Shown in pieces: positions 14,036 to 24,099 of a stretch of 64,000 nucleotides of DNA (position 1 is its first letter; every line of letters begins with the position of its first letter). Source of the stretch: Paracidovorax avenae (lineage in GTDB: Bacteria; Pseudomonadota; Gammaproteobacteria; Burkholderiales; Burkholderiaceae_C). The stretch spans positions 2,329,501 through 2,393,500 of the forward strand of contig NZ_CP156079.1 in the NCBI RefSeq assembly GCF_040892545.1, read 5' to 3'. The notes beneath the pieces were generated by a model. It worked only from the letters and a program-made list of their open reading frames with translations. It did no database searches and had not been told where the DNA came from. The translations under genes were made by a program, and so were the position numbers.

Positions 14036-14912
14036 CGGGCCTGTGCCTCTGCCGGCCTCTGCCGGCGGGTTGGATGCCCTGCTGGCCTGGGCGCGCGCCT
14101 GCCCGCGGCTCTTCGTGCTCACCGGCGCGGGCTGCAGCACGGCGTCCGGCATCCCGGACTACCGTGACGAGGGCGGCGCCTGGAAGCGCTCCCCGCCGGT
14201 CACCTACCAGGCCTTCATGGGCGACGAGGCGGTGCGCCGGCGCTACTGGGCGCGCAGCATGATCGGCTGGCGCGTCATGGGCGGCGCCGCGCCCGGGGCC
14301 GCGCACCATGCCCTGGCCGCGCTGGAGGCGATGGGCCGCGTGGAGATGCTGCTCACGCAGAACGTGGACGGCCTGCACACGGCCGCGGGGCAGCAGCGGG
14401 TGATCGACCTGCACGGGCGCATCGACACGGTGCGCTGCATGGCCTGCGAGGCGCGCATGCCGCGTGCGGACCTGCAATCCTGGCTGGAGGCCCGCAACCC
14501 GGCCTGGGCGGTGCTGGAGGCGGCCGCTGCGCCGGACGGCGATGCCGACCTGGACTGCCGCGACTTTTCCGCGTTCGAATTGCCCGTCTGTCCCCATTGC
14601 GGCGGCGGTCCCCTGAAGCCGGACGTGGTGTTTTTCGGTGAAAGCGTGCCGCGCGAGCGCGTGGAGGCCGCGCGGGCGGCGCTGGCCCGGTCCGACGGAC
14701 TGCTCGTGGCGGGATCGTCCCTGATGGTGTATTCGGGTTTCCGCTTCGTGCAGGCGGCCGCGGATGCCGGGCTGCCGGTGGCGGCCGTGAACCGGGGCGT
14801 GACGCGCGCCGACGGATTGATCGCGGTCAAGGTCGAGGACGACGTGGGCCGCGTGCTGGAGGCTCTGGCGCAGGCGCTGGCACCGGTCGCAGGGATGCCG
14901 CCGGGCGCATGA
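14007..14912 (+). CDS. NAD-dependent protein deacylase, SIR2 family
   Basis: Sirtuin that removes acyl groups from lysines using NAD. 301 residues. GAGCSTASGIPDYRDEGGAW is the NAD-binding motif, TQNVDGLH and IDLHGRI contain the catalytic region, and two Cys pairs (CMAC and CPHC) form the zinc ribbon; FFGESVP and VAGSSLMVYSG complete the Rossmann fold. The frame opens at 13935, but the ATG at 14007, overlapping the sbcB end, gives the usual length. The domain pattern is that of SIRT4-like bacterial sirtuins; the natural substrate cannot be told. Confidence 0.9.
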   Translation: MQKASLPNSDGPVPLPASAGGLDALLAWARACPRLFVLTGAGCSTASGIPDYRDEGGAWKRSPPVTYQAFMGDEAVRRRYWARSMIGWRVMGGAAPGAAHHALAALEAMGRVEMLLTQNVDGLHTAAGQQRVIDLHGRIDTVRCMACEARMPRADLQSWLEARNPAWAVLEAAAAPDGDADLDCRDFSAFELPVCPHCGGGPLKPDVVFFGESVPRERVEAARAALARSDGLLVAGSSLMVYSGFRFVQAAADAGLPVAAVNRGVTRADGLIAVKVEDDVGRVLEALAQALAPVAGMPPGA

Positions 14913-15024
14913 CCCGGTGGCACGGGCGGGTTTGCGCGACGGCGCCCGCCGATGGTGCTATGGTGGCCGGATAACGCCCGGGCCGCGCCGAGAGCGCGAG
15001 CCAGGGCCCTGAGGAGACAAACCC

Positions 15025-17148
15025 ATGCAGAGCTCCCTCCATGGCGGGGAGGCGGCGCAGGCCGCCGCCTTCGCGCCGCTGCCTTCGGCCCGCGTGATCG
15101 CCGAGTCGCACGAGCGCTCCCGCTCCTTCGGCCTGCAACGGCACGCGTCCGCCGACCTCCAGCCCCTGGCGCCCGACGCGCTCGCCTGGGCCGTGGCGCG
15201 CAACGACGCGCTTTGCGCGCATGCGCTCCCGGTCATGGAAACCCTCTCGGCCCAGATCGCGGGCACGCAGAGCATGGTGCTGCTCACCGACGCGCAGGGC
15301 GTGGTGCTGCACGCCCTGGGCGACGAGGAATTCCTCGGGCGCGCGCACCGGGTCGCGCTGCGGCCCGGGGGCACCTGGTCCGAGCGCAGCAAGGGCACGA
15401 ATGCCATCGGCACGGCCCTGGCCCTGGGCGATGCGGTGCAGGTGAACGGCGACGAGCATTTCCTGGCCGCCAACCAGTTCCTCACCTGCTCCTGCGCACC
15501 CATCTGCGATCCGCAGGGGCAGGTGATCGGCGCGCTGGACGTGAGCGGCGACCGCCACCAGCAGAGTGCCCACACGCTGGCCCTGGTGCGCATGTCCGCG
15601 CGCATGGTCGAGAACCATCTCTTCGGCAAGGTCTATGAGGACGCCGTGCGGCTGCGCTTCCATGCGCGCCCGGAGTTCCTGGGCACGCTGGTGGAGGGGC
15701 TGGCCGCGTTCACGCCGGAGGGCCGTTTCCTCGCGGCCAACCGCAGCGGGCAGTTCCAGCTCGGCATGTCGGCGAACGCATTGCAGGCGCAGACCTTCCC
15801 GTCGCTCTTCGGCATGCCGATGAGCGCGCTGCTGGCCCATGCGCGCGGCGCCATGCCCCGGCCGCTGCAGCTCGCGCTGCCCGGCGGGGTGGTGGTCAAT
15901 GCGATGGTGGAATTCCGCCCGAAGGGGGCGGCGGCCCTCGGCTGGATGGTGCAGGGGCGCGACGAGGATGCGCCCACGGCCGCGCCCGCTGCACCAGCTT
16001 CCGCCACGGCCACCCGGCCGCGGCCCGTCGCCCCGGTGCCGGCCGGCGGTCCGCGGCTGTCCGGCCTGCGCTACCTGGATACGGGCGATGCGCAGCTGGC
16101 GCAGGTGATCGACCGCGTCTCGCGCGTGCTGGGCAGCGACGTGCCCATGCTCATCCTCGGCGAGACCGGCACGGGCAAGGAACTGCTGGCCCGCGCCATC
16201 CACCAGGACGGCCCGCGCGCGCGCGGGCCCTTCGTGGCGGTGAACTGCGCATCCATCCCGGAAACTCTGATCGAGGCGGAACTGTTCGGCTACGAGGAGG
16301 GCGCCTTCACGGGCGCGCGGCGCAAGGGCAGCGTGGGCAAGATCGCCCAGGCCCACGGCGGCACGCTGTTCCTGGACGAGATCGGCGACATGCCGCTGGC
16401 CATGCAGGCCCGGCTGCTGCGCGTGCTGCAGGAGCGCACCGTGGCGCCGCTCGGCTCGGCGCGGCAGATCCCGGTGGATGTGCACGTGCTTTGCGCCACC
16501 CACCGCAACCTGCGCGACATGATGGCCCGGGGGGTGTTCCGCGACGATCTCTACTACCGGCTCAACGGGCTGGTGGTGCGCCTGCCGGCGCTGCGCGAGC
16601 GCTCGGACCTGCGCGTCATCGTGCAGCGCCTCTTGCAGGCGCAGGACCGCGAGCGGGCTGCCGAAGGCTCCGCGCCCGGCTGGCCGCGACCGCGCCGGAC
16701 GGCGCCCCTGCGGGTCTCGCCACGGGCCATGGAGCTGTTCCTGCGGCACTGCTGGCCCGGCAACCTCCGCCAGCTCTCGAATGCGTTGCGCACGGCGGCG
16801 CTGATGGCCGGTGATGCGGACGAGATCGACATCGGGCATCTGCCGGAGGACCTGTTCGATGAAGTTCCTCCTGCTGCCGCTTCCGCGGCCCCGGTGCCCG
16901 CAGGTCCCCAGGGCGATGCCGGTGCGTCGGTGTGGGATACCGGACCATGCCCGCCGGGCCGCAGCGCTGCACACCGGCCCGAGCCGGCCGCGGTGCGTTC
17001 ATGGGATGAGACCGTGGAAGAGGCACTGCGCCATGCGCTGTCGGTGCATGGCGGCAACGTATCCGCCGTGGCGCGGGCCCTGGGGGTGTCGCGCAATACG
17101 GTGTACCGGCGGCTGAAGGCGATGGACGGGACGGCCCCTCACCATTGA
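15025..17148 (+). CDS. acoR: Sigma-54-dependent activator, AcoR-like
   Basis: Enhancer-binding protein of 707 residues. A GAF-type sensor (about 60-210; RSKGTNAIGTALA, HFLAANQFLTCSCAPICDP) is typical of AcoR. The AAA+ domain has Walker A GETGTGKE near 378 and the sigma-54 contact loop GAFTGA near 425. A Fis-type helix-turn-helix is at the C-terminus (GGNVSAVARALGVSRNTVYR). RBS GAGGAGA precedes the ATG. It faces the aldehyde/alcohol dehydrogenase operon, whose promoter has a -24/-12 element, so it most likely switches that operon on in response to acetoin, acetaldehyde or ethanol. Confidence 0.88.
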   Translation: MQSSLHGGEAAQAAAFAPLPSARVIAESHERSRSFGLQRHASADLQPLAPDALAWAVARNDALCAHALPVMETLSAQIAGTQSMVLLTDAQGVVLHALGDEEFLGRAHRVALRPGGTWSERSKGTNAIGTALALGDAVQVNGDEHFLAANQFLTCSCAPICDPQGQVIGALDVSGDRHQQSAHTLALVRMSARMVENHLFGKVYEDAVRLRFHARPEFLGTLVEGLAAFTPEGRFLAANRSGQFQLGMSANALQAQTFPSLFGMPMSALLAHARGAMPRPLQLALPGGVVVNAMVEFRPKGAAALGWMVQGRDEDAPTAAPAAPASATATRPRPVAPVPAGGPRLSGLRYLDTGDAQLAQVIDRVSRVLGSDVPMLILGETGTGKELLARAIHQDGPRARGPFVAVNCASIPETLIEAELFGYEEGAFTGARRKGSVGKIAQAHGGTLFLDEIGDMPLAMQARLLRVLQERTVAPLGSARQIPVDVHVLCATHRNLRDMMARGVFRDDLYYRLNGLVVRLPALRERSDLRVIVQRLLQAQDRERAAEGSAPGWPRPRRTAPLRVSPRAMELFLRHCWPGNLRQLSNALRTAALMAGDADEIDIGHLPEDLFDEVPPAAASAAPVPAGPQGDAGASVWDTGPCPPGRSAAHRPEPAAVRSWDETVEEALRHALSVHGGNVSAVARALGVSRNTVYRRLKAMDGTAPHH

Positions 17149-17164
17149 CGGCCGGGTTCCGGTG

Positions 17165-17560
17165 TCAGTCGGGCAACCGCCTGGCCTGGCGCCCAGATAC
17201 TCTCTTTTTCGCGAGCGCACACCATGCCAGGCGTCCAACGGGGCAGGCCCAGAGGATGGACAAGACCCCCACGACGATCAGCGATCCGCGATCGCCCGTG
17301 CTCGCAAAAACGGCGACGGCGGCATTGAGCAGCCCCGCGATGGGCGCGATGGCGAACAGCCAGATCGCTGCCACCCCGTCGTGCTGGAGCTTTATGCAGG
17401 CGAATGGCACGAGGCAGAGCAGGGCGGGGCTGTAGATGAGCCAGGCCAGCAGTGCATTGCCTTCATCGACGTAGGACAGCCCACTCGCCGAAAGGTTCAG
17501 GACGATGCCCCATGCCACGAGCCCGACGGCCAGGCCTGCCCATCCGAGCAGATACCGCAT
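17165..17560 (-). CDS. Small integral membrane protein of unknown function
   Basis: 131 residues with about four hydrophobic segments (YLLGWAGLAVGLVAWGIVL, ALLAWLIYSPALLCLVPFAC, VAAIWLFAIAPIAGLLNAAV, LIVVGVLSILWACPVGRLAW) and a basic C-terminus. No family recognised. Starts 10 bp beyond the end of the DUF779 gene and could be the last gene of the alcohol/aldehyde oxidation operon. Upstream in-frame codons overlap DUF779 and were not used. Confidence 0.65.
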   Translation of the reverse strand: MRYLLGWAGLAVGLVAWGIVLNLSASGLSYVDEGNALLAWLIYSPALLCLVPFACIKLQHDGVAAIWLFAIAPIAGLLNAAVAVFASTGDRGSLIVVGVLSILWACPVGRLAWCALAKKRVSGRQARRLPD

Positions 17561-17570
17561 GGGACGTCCG

Positions 17571-17993
17571 TCAACCCGCCCCGCGCGGCGGCGGCCCCAG
17601 GGCCTCGATGGCCGCCCACTCGTCTTCGCTGTAGAGCCGCGAGCGGGTGAGGAACCGCAGCCCCGTGGGCCGCTCCAGCGAGAACATGCCGCCGTTGCCG
17701 GGCACGGCATCGATGATCAGGTGCGTGTGTTCCCAGTAGGCGAACTGGGATTCGCTCATGTAGAAGGGTGTGCCCGCGATCTCGCCGAGCAGCACGTCGG
17801 AATCGCCGAGCATGAATTCGCCGCGGGCGAAGCACATGGGCGCGCTGCCATCGCAGCAGCCGCCGGACTGGTGGAACATGAGCGGGCCGTGTTGCACCTG
17901 CAGCCGCTCGATGAGGGCGACGGCCTCGGGCGTGGCCGAGACACGGGTTGCGGAACCGGGAGGTGCGGAAACGGGGGGCGCGGTCGTCGTCAT
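17571..17993 (-). CDS. DUF779 domain protein
   Basis: 140 residues. GPLMFHQSGGCCDGSAPMCF, GEFMLGDSDVLLGEIAGTPF and YWEHTHLIIDAVPGNGGMFS are the DUF779 hallmarks. This family is regularly encoded beside acetaldehyde dehydrogenase genes, where its biochemical role is unknown; the Cys pair and following Cys suggest metal or thiol chemistry. Here it follows adhP in the same operon. The start at 17993 gives a normal family length with a short Pro/Ala-rich lead. Confidence 0.85.
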   Translation of the reverse strand: MTTTAPPVSAPPGSATRVSATPEAVALIERLQVQHGPLMFHQSGGCCDGSAPMCFARGEFMLGDSDVLLGEIAGTPFYMSESQFAYWEHTHLIIDAVPGNGGMFSLERPTGLRFLTRSRLYSEDEWAAIEALGPPPRGAG

Positions 17994-18112
17994 GCGGTGT
18001 CTCCTGTCATGGGGTCTGCGCTCCGTGCAGTGTGCCTGAAGCGCAGCGGCGGCGCCCGCCCTGCGGCAGCCCACGCCGTGCGCCAGTGCGCAGGGCGTGT
18101 CCGCCGAGGTCG

Positions 18113-19147
18113 TCAGTGCGCCGCCATGTCCAGCACGATGCGGCCCTGGATCTGGCCCTTGTGCATGCGCGCGAACACGTCGTTGATGTTCTCCAGCTTC
18201 TCGGTCGCCACGGTGGCCTTCACCTGGCCGCGGGCCGCGAAGTCCAGCGATTCCTGCAGGTCCAGGCGCGTGCCGACGATGGAGCCGCGCACCGTCACGC
18301 CGCGCAGCACCATGTCGAAGATGGGCAGCGGGAAGTTGCCGGGTGGCAGGCCGTTGAGCGACACGGTGCCGCCCCGGCGCACCATGCCCAGCGCCTGCTC
18401 GAAGGCCTTGGGCGAGACGGCCGTGACCAGCGCGCCGTGGGCGCCGCCGATCTCCTTTTGCAGGTAGGCGGCCGGGTCGGCGGTCTTCGCGTTCACCGTC
18501 ACGCTGGCACCGAGCTTCTTCGCCAGTTCCAGCTTGTCGTCCTCCACGTCCACGGCCGCCACGTTCAGGCCCATGGCCTTGGCGTACTGCACCGCCATGT
18601 GGCCCAGGCCGCCGATGCCGGAGATGACCACCCAGTCGCCCGGCTTCGTGTCCGTCACCTTCAGGCCCTTGTACACGGTCACGCCCGCGCACAGCACGGG
18701 GGCGATGTCCACGAAACCGACGTCCCTGGGCAGGTGGCCCACGAAGTTGGGGTCGGCCAGTGCGTAGTCGGCGAAGCCGCCATTGACCGAATACCCCGTA
18801 TTGCTCTGCGATTCGCACAGGGTTTCCCAGCCGCCCAGGCAGTGGGTGCAGCAGCCACAGGCCGAATGCAGCCATGGCACGCCCACGCGGTCGCCTTCCT
18901 TGACGTGCTTGACGTTCTTGCCGATGGCGGCGACGAAGCCCACGCCCTCGTGGCCCGGGATGAAGGGCGGGTTGGGCTTGACGGGCCAGTCGCCTTCGGC
19001 GGCGTGCAGGTCGGTGTGGCAGACGCCGGAGGCCTCGATCTTCACCAGGATCTGGTCATCGGCGGGCGTCGGGACGGAGACTTCCTCGATGGCGAGGGGC
19101 TTGCCGAATTCGCGGACGACGGCGGCTTTCATGGTCTTGGGAAGCAT
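18113..19147 (-). CDS. adhP: Zinc-dependent alcohol dehydrogenase AdhP
   Basis: Oxidises primary alcohols, chiefly ethanol, with NAD. 344 residues. Catalytic zinc ligands in [15 protein letters not shown] and the GHEGVG motif; a structural-zinc Cys cluster [15 protein letters not shown]; Rossmann motif [14 protein letters not shown]. Downstream of the aldehyde dehydrogenase gene (119 bp gap) and upstream of DUF779 on the same strand, so alcohol would be taken to acetate by adjacent genes. A possible ATG six codons in (MKAAVV) is an alternative start. Confidence 0.94.
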   Translation of the reverse strand: MLPKTMKAAVVREFGKPLAIEEVSVPTPADDQILVKIEASGVCHTDLHAAEGDWPVKPNPPFIPGHEGVGFVAAIGKNVKHVKEGDRVGVPWLHSACGCCTHCLGGWETLCESQSNTGYSVNGGFADYALADPNFVGHLPRDVGFVDIAPVLCAGVTVYKGLKVTDTKPGDWVVISGIGGLGHMAVQYAKAMGLNVAAVDVEDDKLELAKKLGASVTVNAKTADPAAYLQKEIGGAHGALVTAVSPKAFEQALGMVRRGGTVSLNGLPPGNFPLPIFDMVLRGVTVRGSIVGTRLDLQESLDFAARGQVKATVATEKLENINDVFARMHKGQIQGRIVLDMAAH

Positions 19148-19181
19148 GGAACGGGAATCCTTTCTTTTGTCGGAAGGGTTG

Positions 19182-19198
19182 GAACCTCGAGCAGGTTC
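19182..19198 (-). repeat. Short hairpin between aldehyde and alcohol dehydrogenase genes
   Basis: GAACCT (19182-19187) and AGGTTC (19193-19198) form a 6-bp stem with a 5-nt loop in the intercistronic gap. No T-run follows; possibly an mRNA-processing or attenuation hairpin. Confidence 0.35.
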
Positions 19199-19266
19199 TC
19201 AACGGGGAGGGCTGGCTTCCACCATATGCCGCCCTCCCTCGGTCGCTGCTGATGCAGGTCAAGACG

Positions 19267-20787
<1,521 letters not shown>

Positions 20788-20856
20788 GGTGCTTGTCTCC
20801 TGTGGTGGTGGAATGTCCGGGCGGCGCACCGTGCGCTCTCCGGTGCAGGACATTGC

Positions 20857-20871
20857 GCAAGCCGCATGCCA
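20857..20871 (-). promoter_or_regulatory. Sigma-54 (-24/-12) promoter of the aldehyde dehydrogenase operon
   Basis: Minus strand reads TGGCAT-N5-TTGC (20871 to 20857), a near-perfect match to TGGCAC-N5-TTGC. It lies 70 bp upstream of the start codon, in the right orientation, and an AcoR-like sigma-54 activator is encoded nearby. Confidence 0.75.
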
Positions 20872-20923
20872 GCGCATGCGCCCCGTGTTCCATGCACTGT
20901 TTACGCCCGCGAGGTGCTCCATG

Positions 20924-20940
20924 TGTTCCGTTATGGAACA
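20924..20940. promoter_or_regulatory. Dyad upstream of the sigma-54 promoter, likely activator site
   Basis: Perfect inverted repeat TGTTCC (20924-20929) / GGAACA (20935-20940) with 5-bp spacing, about 55 bp upstream of the -24 element. A further TGTTCC half-site is at 20886-20891. Position and symmetry suit an enhancer site for the AcoR-like protein; the assignment is inference. The rest of 20788-21160 shows nothing further. Confidence 0.55.
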
Positions 20941-21160
20941 GTGGCTGCGCAGGGGTGTTGCACGGCGGAGCAGGGCCGCTGGCGGGCGCCGCCGGCCGGC
21001 CCGGGAGCGAAAGCCTGCTGTCCGGCCTGCCCGCTCGCCCGGAAGGGGCTGCCCGCGGTGCCCGGGCACTGGCGCCGCTCTTGGTGTATAACCGCGCCTC
21101 CCCGGACACCCGCGGCGCCGCGTCCCGTGCCTGCCGGCCCCACCGATCCATCCCCCGAGC

Positions 21161-21442
21161 ATGACTGACCACTACGCCGCCCTCGGTCTGAGCGCGACCG
21201 CGAGCCTGGCCGACATCAAGAAGGCGTTCCGCCAGAAGGCGGCCTTCTACCACCCCGACCGCAACCCCTCGCCGGATGCGGCCGAGCGCTTCCGCGCGGC
21301 CCAGAAGGCCTACGAGGTGCTGTCGGACGACGCCGCGCGCCAGGCCTACGACGACAACCGCCGCCGCAACCTGCTCGACGATCCGCTCGAGACGGCGCGG
21401 GAAATCTGGCAGTCCTATTTCAAGAACGTGCTTTCCTCGTGA
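21161..21442 (+). CDS. J-domain (DnaJ-like) protein
   Basis: 93 residues, nearly all J domain: [20 protein letters not shown], then YHPDRNPSP with the HPD motif that stimulates Hsp70, then [16 protein letters not shown] short tail ends in WQSYFKNVL. It lacks the Gly/Phe and zinc regions of full DnaJ, so it is a small co-chaperone that recruits DnaK to a specific client. Followed with a 4-bp overlap by three unknown genes in one operon, whose products may be its clients. Confidence 0.88.
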   Translation: MTDHYAALGLSATASLADIKKAFRQKAAFYHPDRNPSPDAAERFRAAQKAYEVLSDDAARQAYDDNRRRNLLDDPLETAREIWQSYFKNVLSS

Positions 21443-22026
21443 AACCCTCTCCTTTCTTCCATGACCTGCGCTCGGCCTACCAGGCCGAGCTCGACGACCT
21501 CGCCCAGGATTCCGAGGGCAAGGACGTGCTGCGCAAGCGCCTCGCCCAGAAGCGCGGCGAGATCGCCTTCCTGGCCAGGATGATCGATTTCAGCCCCGAG
21601 ATGGTGGCGGTGGCCTTCCACCAGGGCTTCCGCTTCCACCGGCCGGCCACGCTCGATCCGCTGCTGGCGCGGGGCGGGGTGAGCGACCTGCCGGAATGGC
21701 CGGAACTGGCCGGGGCGGTGGCACTCGAGCCCTGGGCCCAGCCGCTGGCGGACGTGGTGCTGGCCGAACCGTCGGGTGCGCGCTTCCTGTCGCTGGCGGC
21801 TCTGCTCGAGTACCAGCGCCAGCATGCCCGCTTCGCCGGCCAGGGTGCCGGCAGTGCCGAGGCTGGCGAGGGCGACGAAGAAGAGGGCGGAGACGAGGCG
21901 GAGCAGGGTGACGACGACGAGGCCCGCTGGAGCGCCGACGACGCCAGCGAACCCCGCAGCCATGCCGACCGCGAGGAGGCCGCCGCCGACTGGATGGCCG
22001 ACCTCGGATTCGACCGCAAGGAGTAA
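21439..22026 (+). CDS. Conserved hypothetical protein, acidic C-terminus
   Basis: 195 residues with no family recognised. The N-terminal half is helical and mixed charge (FFHDLRSAYQAELDDLAQDS). From about 140 it becomes very acidic (GDEEEGGDEAEQGDDDEARW) and probably disordered, then ends in a short helix. The GTG start overlaps the J-domain stop by 4 bp (GTGA), so translation is coupled. The role is unknown. Confidence 0.7.
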   Translation: MKPSPFFHDLRSAYQAELDDLAQDSEGKDVLRKRLAQKRGEIAFLARMIDFSPEMVAVAFHQGFRFHRPATLDPLLARGGVSDLPEWPELAGAVALEPWAQPLADVVLAEPSGARFLSLAALLEYQRQHARFAGQGAGSAEAGEGDEEEGGDEAEQGDDDEARWSADDASEPRSHADREEAAADWMADLGFDRKE

Positions 22027-22031
22027 ATCCC

Positions 22032-22787
22032 ATGTCCCGACATCTCGCCCTCATCACCCAGACCCAGGCCCTGATCGCCGCCGGCGACATCGTGGGTGCC
22101 GAGTCCGCCCTGTCCCAGCTCGCCGACGACGAGGGCGACCGCGCCCTGGTCGAGGTGCTGGACGAACTCGCGCCCAAGGACGTGCTGGCCGTGATGCGCG
22201 AATACGACGAATCCCGCGCCTCGGTGGTCAACATGCTGGTGACGCCCCAGCAGTTCGCGCGCGCGCTGGTGCTGGAGAAGCAGTACAAGGACGCCACCCA
22301 CACCTACCTGCGCAGCATGGTGAACGCCGTCGTGTTCCGCGGCGACGTGGATCCGATGGAGTTCCTCACCGCCATCGGCGACCTGGAAGGCGGCAGCGAG
22401 GCCCTGGCCCACTATTTCGCGGAAAAGTGGAGCCGCCTGGAGGCCTTCGCGCGCACCGGCCTGTTCGACGCCGCCGAGGACTACGGCCCCGCGCTCACCG
22501 AGGACCAGCTCTTCAACGTGGCCTATGCCCCGCCCAAGGTGGACCAGGACGAGGTGGCGGACCGCGACTGGATGCAATTGGCCTGGCTGCTGCGCTACCA
22601 GTGCCCGGACCTGTTCATCGAGACCCTGCTGGTGCTGCGCGCCAAGGCCCAGGCCTACGACGAAGGGCTGGACGACGGCGAGACCGGCACGGACGAGGAC
22701 GACGACGGCAAGTTCGAGACGAGCGAGACCGACCGCGGCAAGGCCACCCCGGCCGCGCGTGCATCCGACGAAGAGTCGGCGATCTGA
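22032..22787 (+). CDS. Conserved hypothetical protein
   Basis: 251 residues, no family recognised. Helical throughout; includes VLDELAPKDVLAVMREYDES and LALITQTQALIAAGDIVGAE, with an acidic disordered tail from about 218 (DDGETGTDEDDDGKFETSET). Six bp after the preceding gene and 16 bp before the next. The acidic tail resembles that of its upstream neighbour, which suggests the two work together. No signal peptide or membrane segment. Confidence 0.7.
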   Translation: MSRHLALITQTQALIAAGDIVGAESALSQLADDEGDRALVEVLDELAPKDVLAVMREYDESRASVVNMLVTPQQFARALVLEKQYKDATHTYLRSMVNAVVFRGDVDPMEFLTAIGDLEGGSEALAHYFAEKWSRLEAFARTGLFDAAEDYGPALTEDQLFNVAYAPPKVDQDEVADRDWMQLAWLLRYQCPDLFIETLLVLRAKAQAYDEGLDDGETGTDEDDDGKFETSETDRGKATPAARASDEESAI

Positions 22788-22803
22788 GCCGGAGGCCGCC
22801 GCG

Positions 22804-24099
22804 ATGAGCGTTTCCGATTCCAGCCCGGCCGCAGGGGGCGCGACTGCGCTGTCGCTGCACGACGGCCGCCCGTTCTTCGAGAAGGCCCTGGTGCATGGCA
22901 TCCGCCACGGCATCGTGCCGGCCGAGCGGGTGGAGGCCATCGCGGCCGACGCACCCAGGGGCATGGTGCAGATCGCCCGCTACTTCGGCACGGAGTTCCT
23001 GCGGCCCGACCTGGAGCGCGCGCGCGAGCGCATGGTGAATCTCGTCAGCCTCGACCTGATCGAGGACAGCGGCGGCGACCTCGACCGCGCCGCGCAGAGC
23101 CTGCGCGAGCACAGTTTCCTGTCGCGCTCCAAGGCGGGATCGGACCGGCTGCGCCGCCTGATCGCGCTGCCGCAGAGCAGCAATTTCGGGTTCCTTTCGA
23201 CCACCGGCGAGCCGGACGTGCAGCAGCTGTCGGTCTGGTCGTTGCGCAGCCATGCCGAATACCGCGCGGAGCTGGAGCGCCGCACCGGCATCGCCGCCAC
23301 GATCGAGGCTGCCCGCTGGTTCGCGGAACGCCTGGACCTGGACGAAGGCGCGCTGGAGGCGGGCGGCGCCGAGGCCGAGGCCGTGGTGCGCATGGGCCTG
23401 CTATGGCACTGGATGCATCCGGCGGCCGAGGCCTGGCCGCATGCCGTGTCGTTCGAGAAGCGCCTGTCCGCGATGCGGCGCAAGGGCATTCCCGCACCGT
23501 CGCGCCTGCCGCTGCCCGCCGGCATGCCGGACGGGGTGGCGGCCGTCGCGGACGGGCATGTCGCGGCCGTGCTGGCGGACGCCGCACGCATCCTCGATGC
23601 GGCCACGGCGCCGCGCGCGCTGCTGCGGCCCATGGGCAGCTTCCGCGCGCGCTATTTCCTGGAGGACGATCCGCTCGCCGAGGTGGACGACTACCACCAG
23701 GGGCTGGATGCCCTGCTGGAAGCCGGGGACGACGCAGAGTCAGCCCCCGCGCCGGCCAGCCGGACCTGGGAGCGGCTCACGCAGGGCCACGAGGACGAGC
23801 ATTCGCTGCTCACGCTGTTCCTCTGCCTGGCGGCCGGCGTGCCGCGCAAGACCGTGCTGACCGAGAAGGCCGCCGCGAGCCTGGTGCGCCGCGTGCGCAA
23901 ACACGGCTGGCAACCGGAACTCGCGGAGGAATTCATCCGCGCGCATGCGGCCAGTGCGCGCCAGGCCAGCTACCTCGCGCTCTGGAAGTCCTTCGTGGAC
24001 GAGTCCGCCACCACGCTGCTCAACCACCGGGACGAGCGCCTGGAAGAGGCGCGCGCGCTGCTGCGCCGCGAATGCCACGTGGCGGACGGCGCGGAGTGA
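22804..24099 (+). CDS. Conserved hypothetical protein, third gene after the J-domain gene
   Basis: 431 residues, no family recognised. Soluble and helical; notable parts are GRPFFEKALVHGIRHGIVPA, YFGTEFLRPDLERARERMVN and SFRARYFLEDDPLAEVDDYH. No catalytic motif or membrane segment is visible. Start ATG 22804 lies 16 bp after the previous gene. The stop overlaps the GTG start of the AraC regulator (GTGA), so it is cotranscribed with it. Confidence 0.72.
   Translation: MSVSDSSPAAGGATALSLHDGRPFFEKALVHGIRHGIVPAERVEAIAADAPRGMVQIARYFGTEFLRPDLERARERMVNLVSLDLIEDSGGDLDRAAQSLREHSFLSRSKAGSDRLRRLIALPQSSNFGFLSTTGEPDVQQLSVWSLRSHAEYRAELERRTGIAATIEAARWFAERLDLDEGALEAGGAEAEAVVRMGLLWHWMHPAAEAWPHAVSFEKRLSAMRRKGIPAPSRLPLPAGMPDGVAAVADGHVAAVLADAARILDAATAPRALLRPMGSFRARYFLEDDPLAEVDDYHQGLDALLEAGDDAESAPAPASRTWERLTQGHEDEHSLLTLFLCLAAGVPRKTVLTEKAAASLVRRVRKHGWQPELAEEFIRAHAASARQASYLALWKSFVDESATTLLNHRDERLEEARALLRRECHVADGAE

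Noticed and set aside
7701..14912. A TIR protein and a SIR2 protein in the same region, as in TIR- or SIR2-based phage defence (for example Thoeris)
   Set aside because: They are 5 kb apart, separated by transposons and housekeeping genes. The TIR protein matches a type III effector and the sirtuin has the zinc ribbon and size of a protein deacylase and overlaps sbcB.
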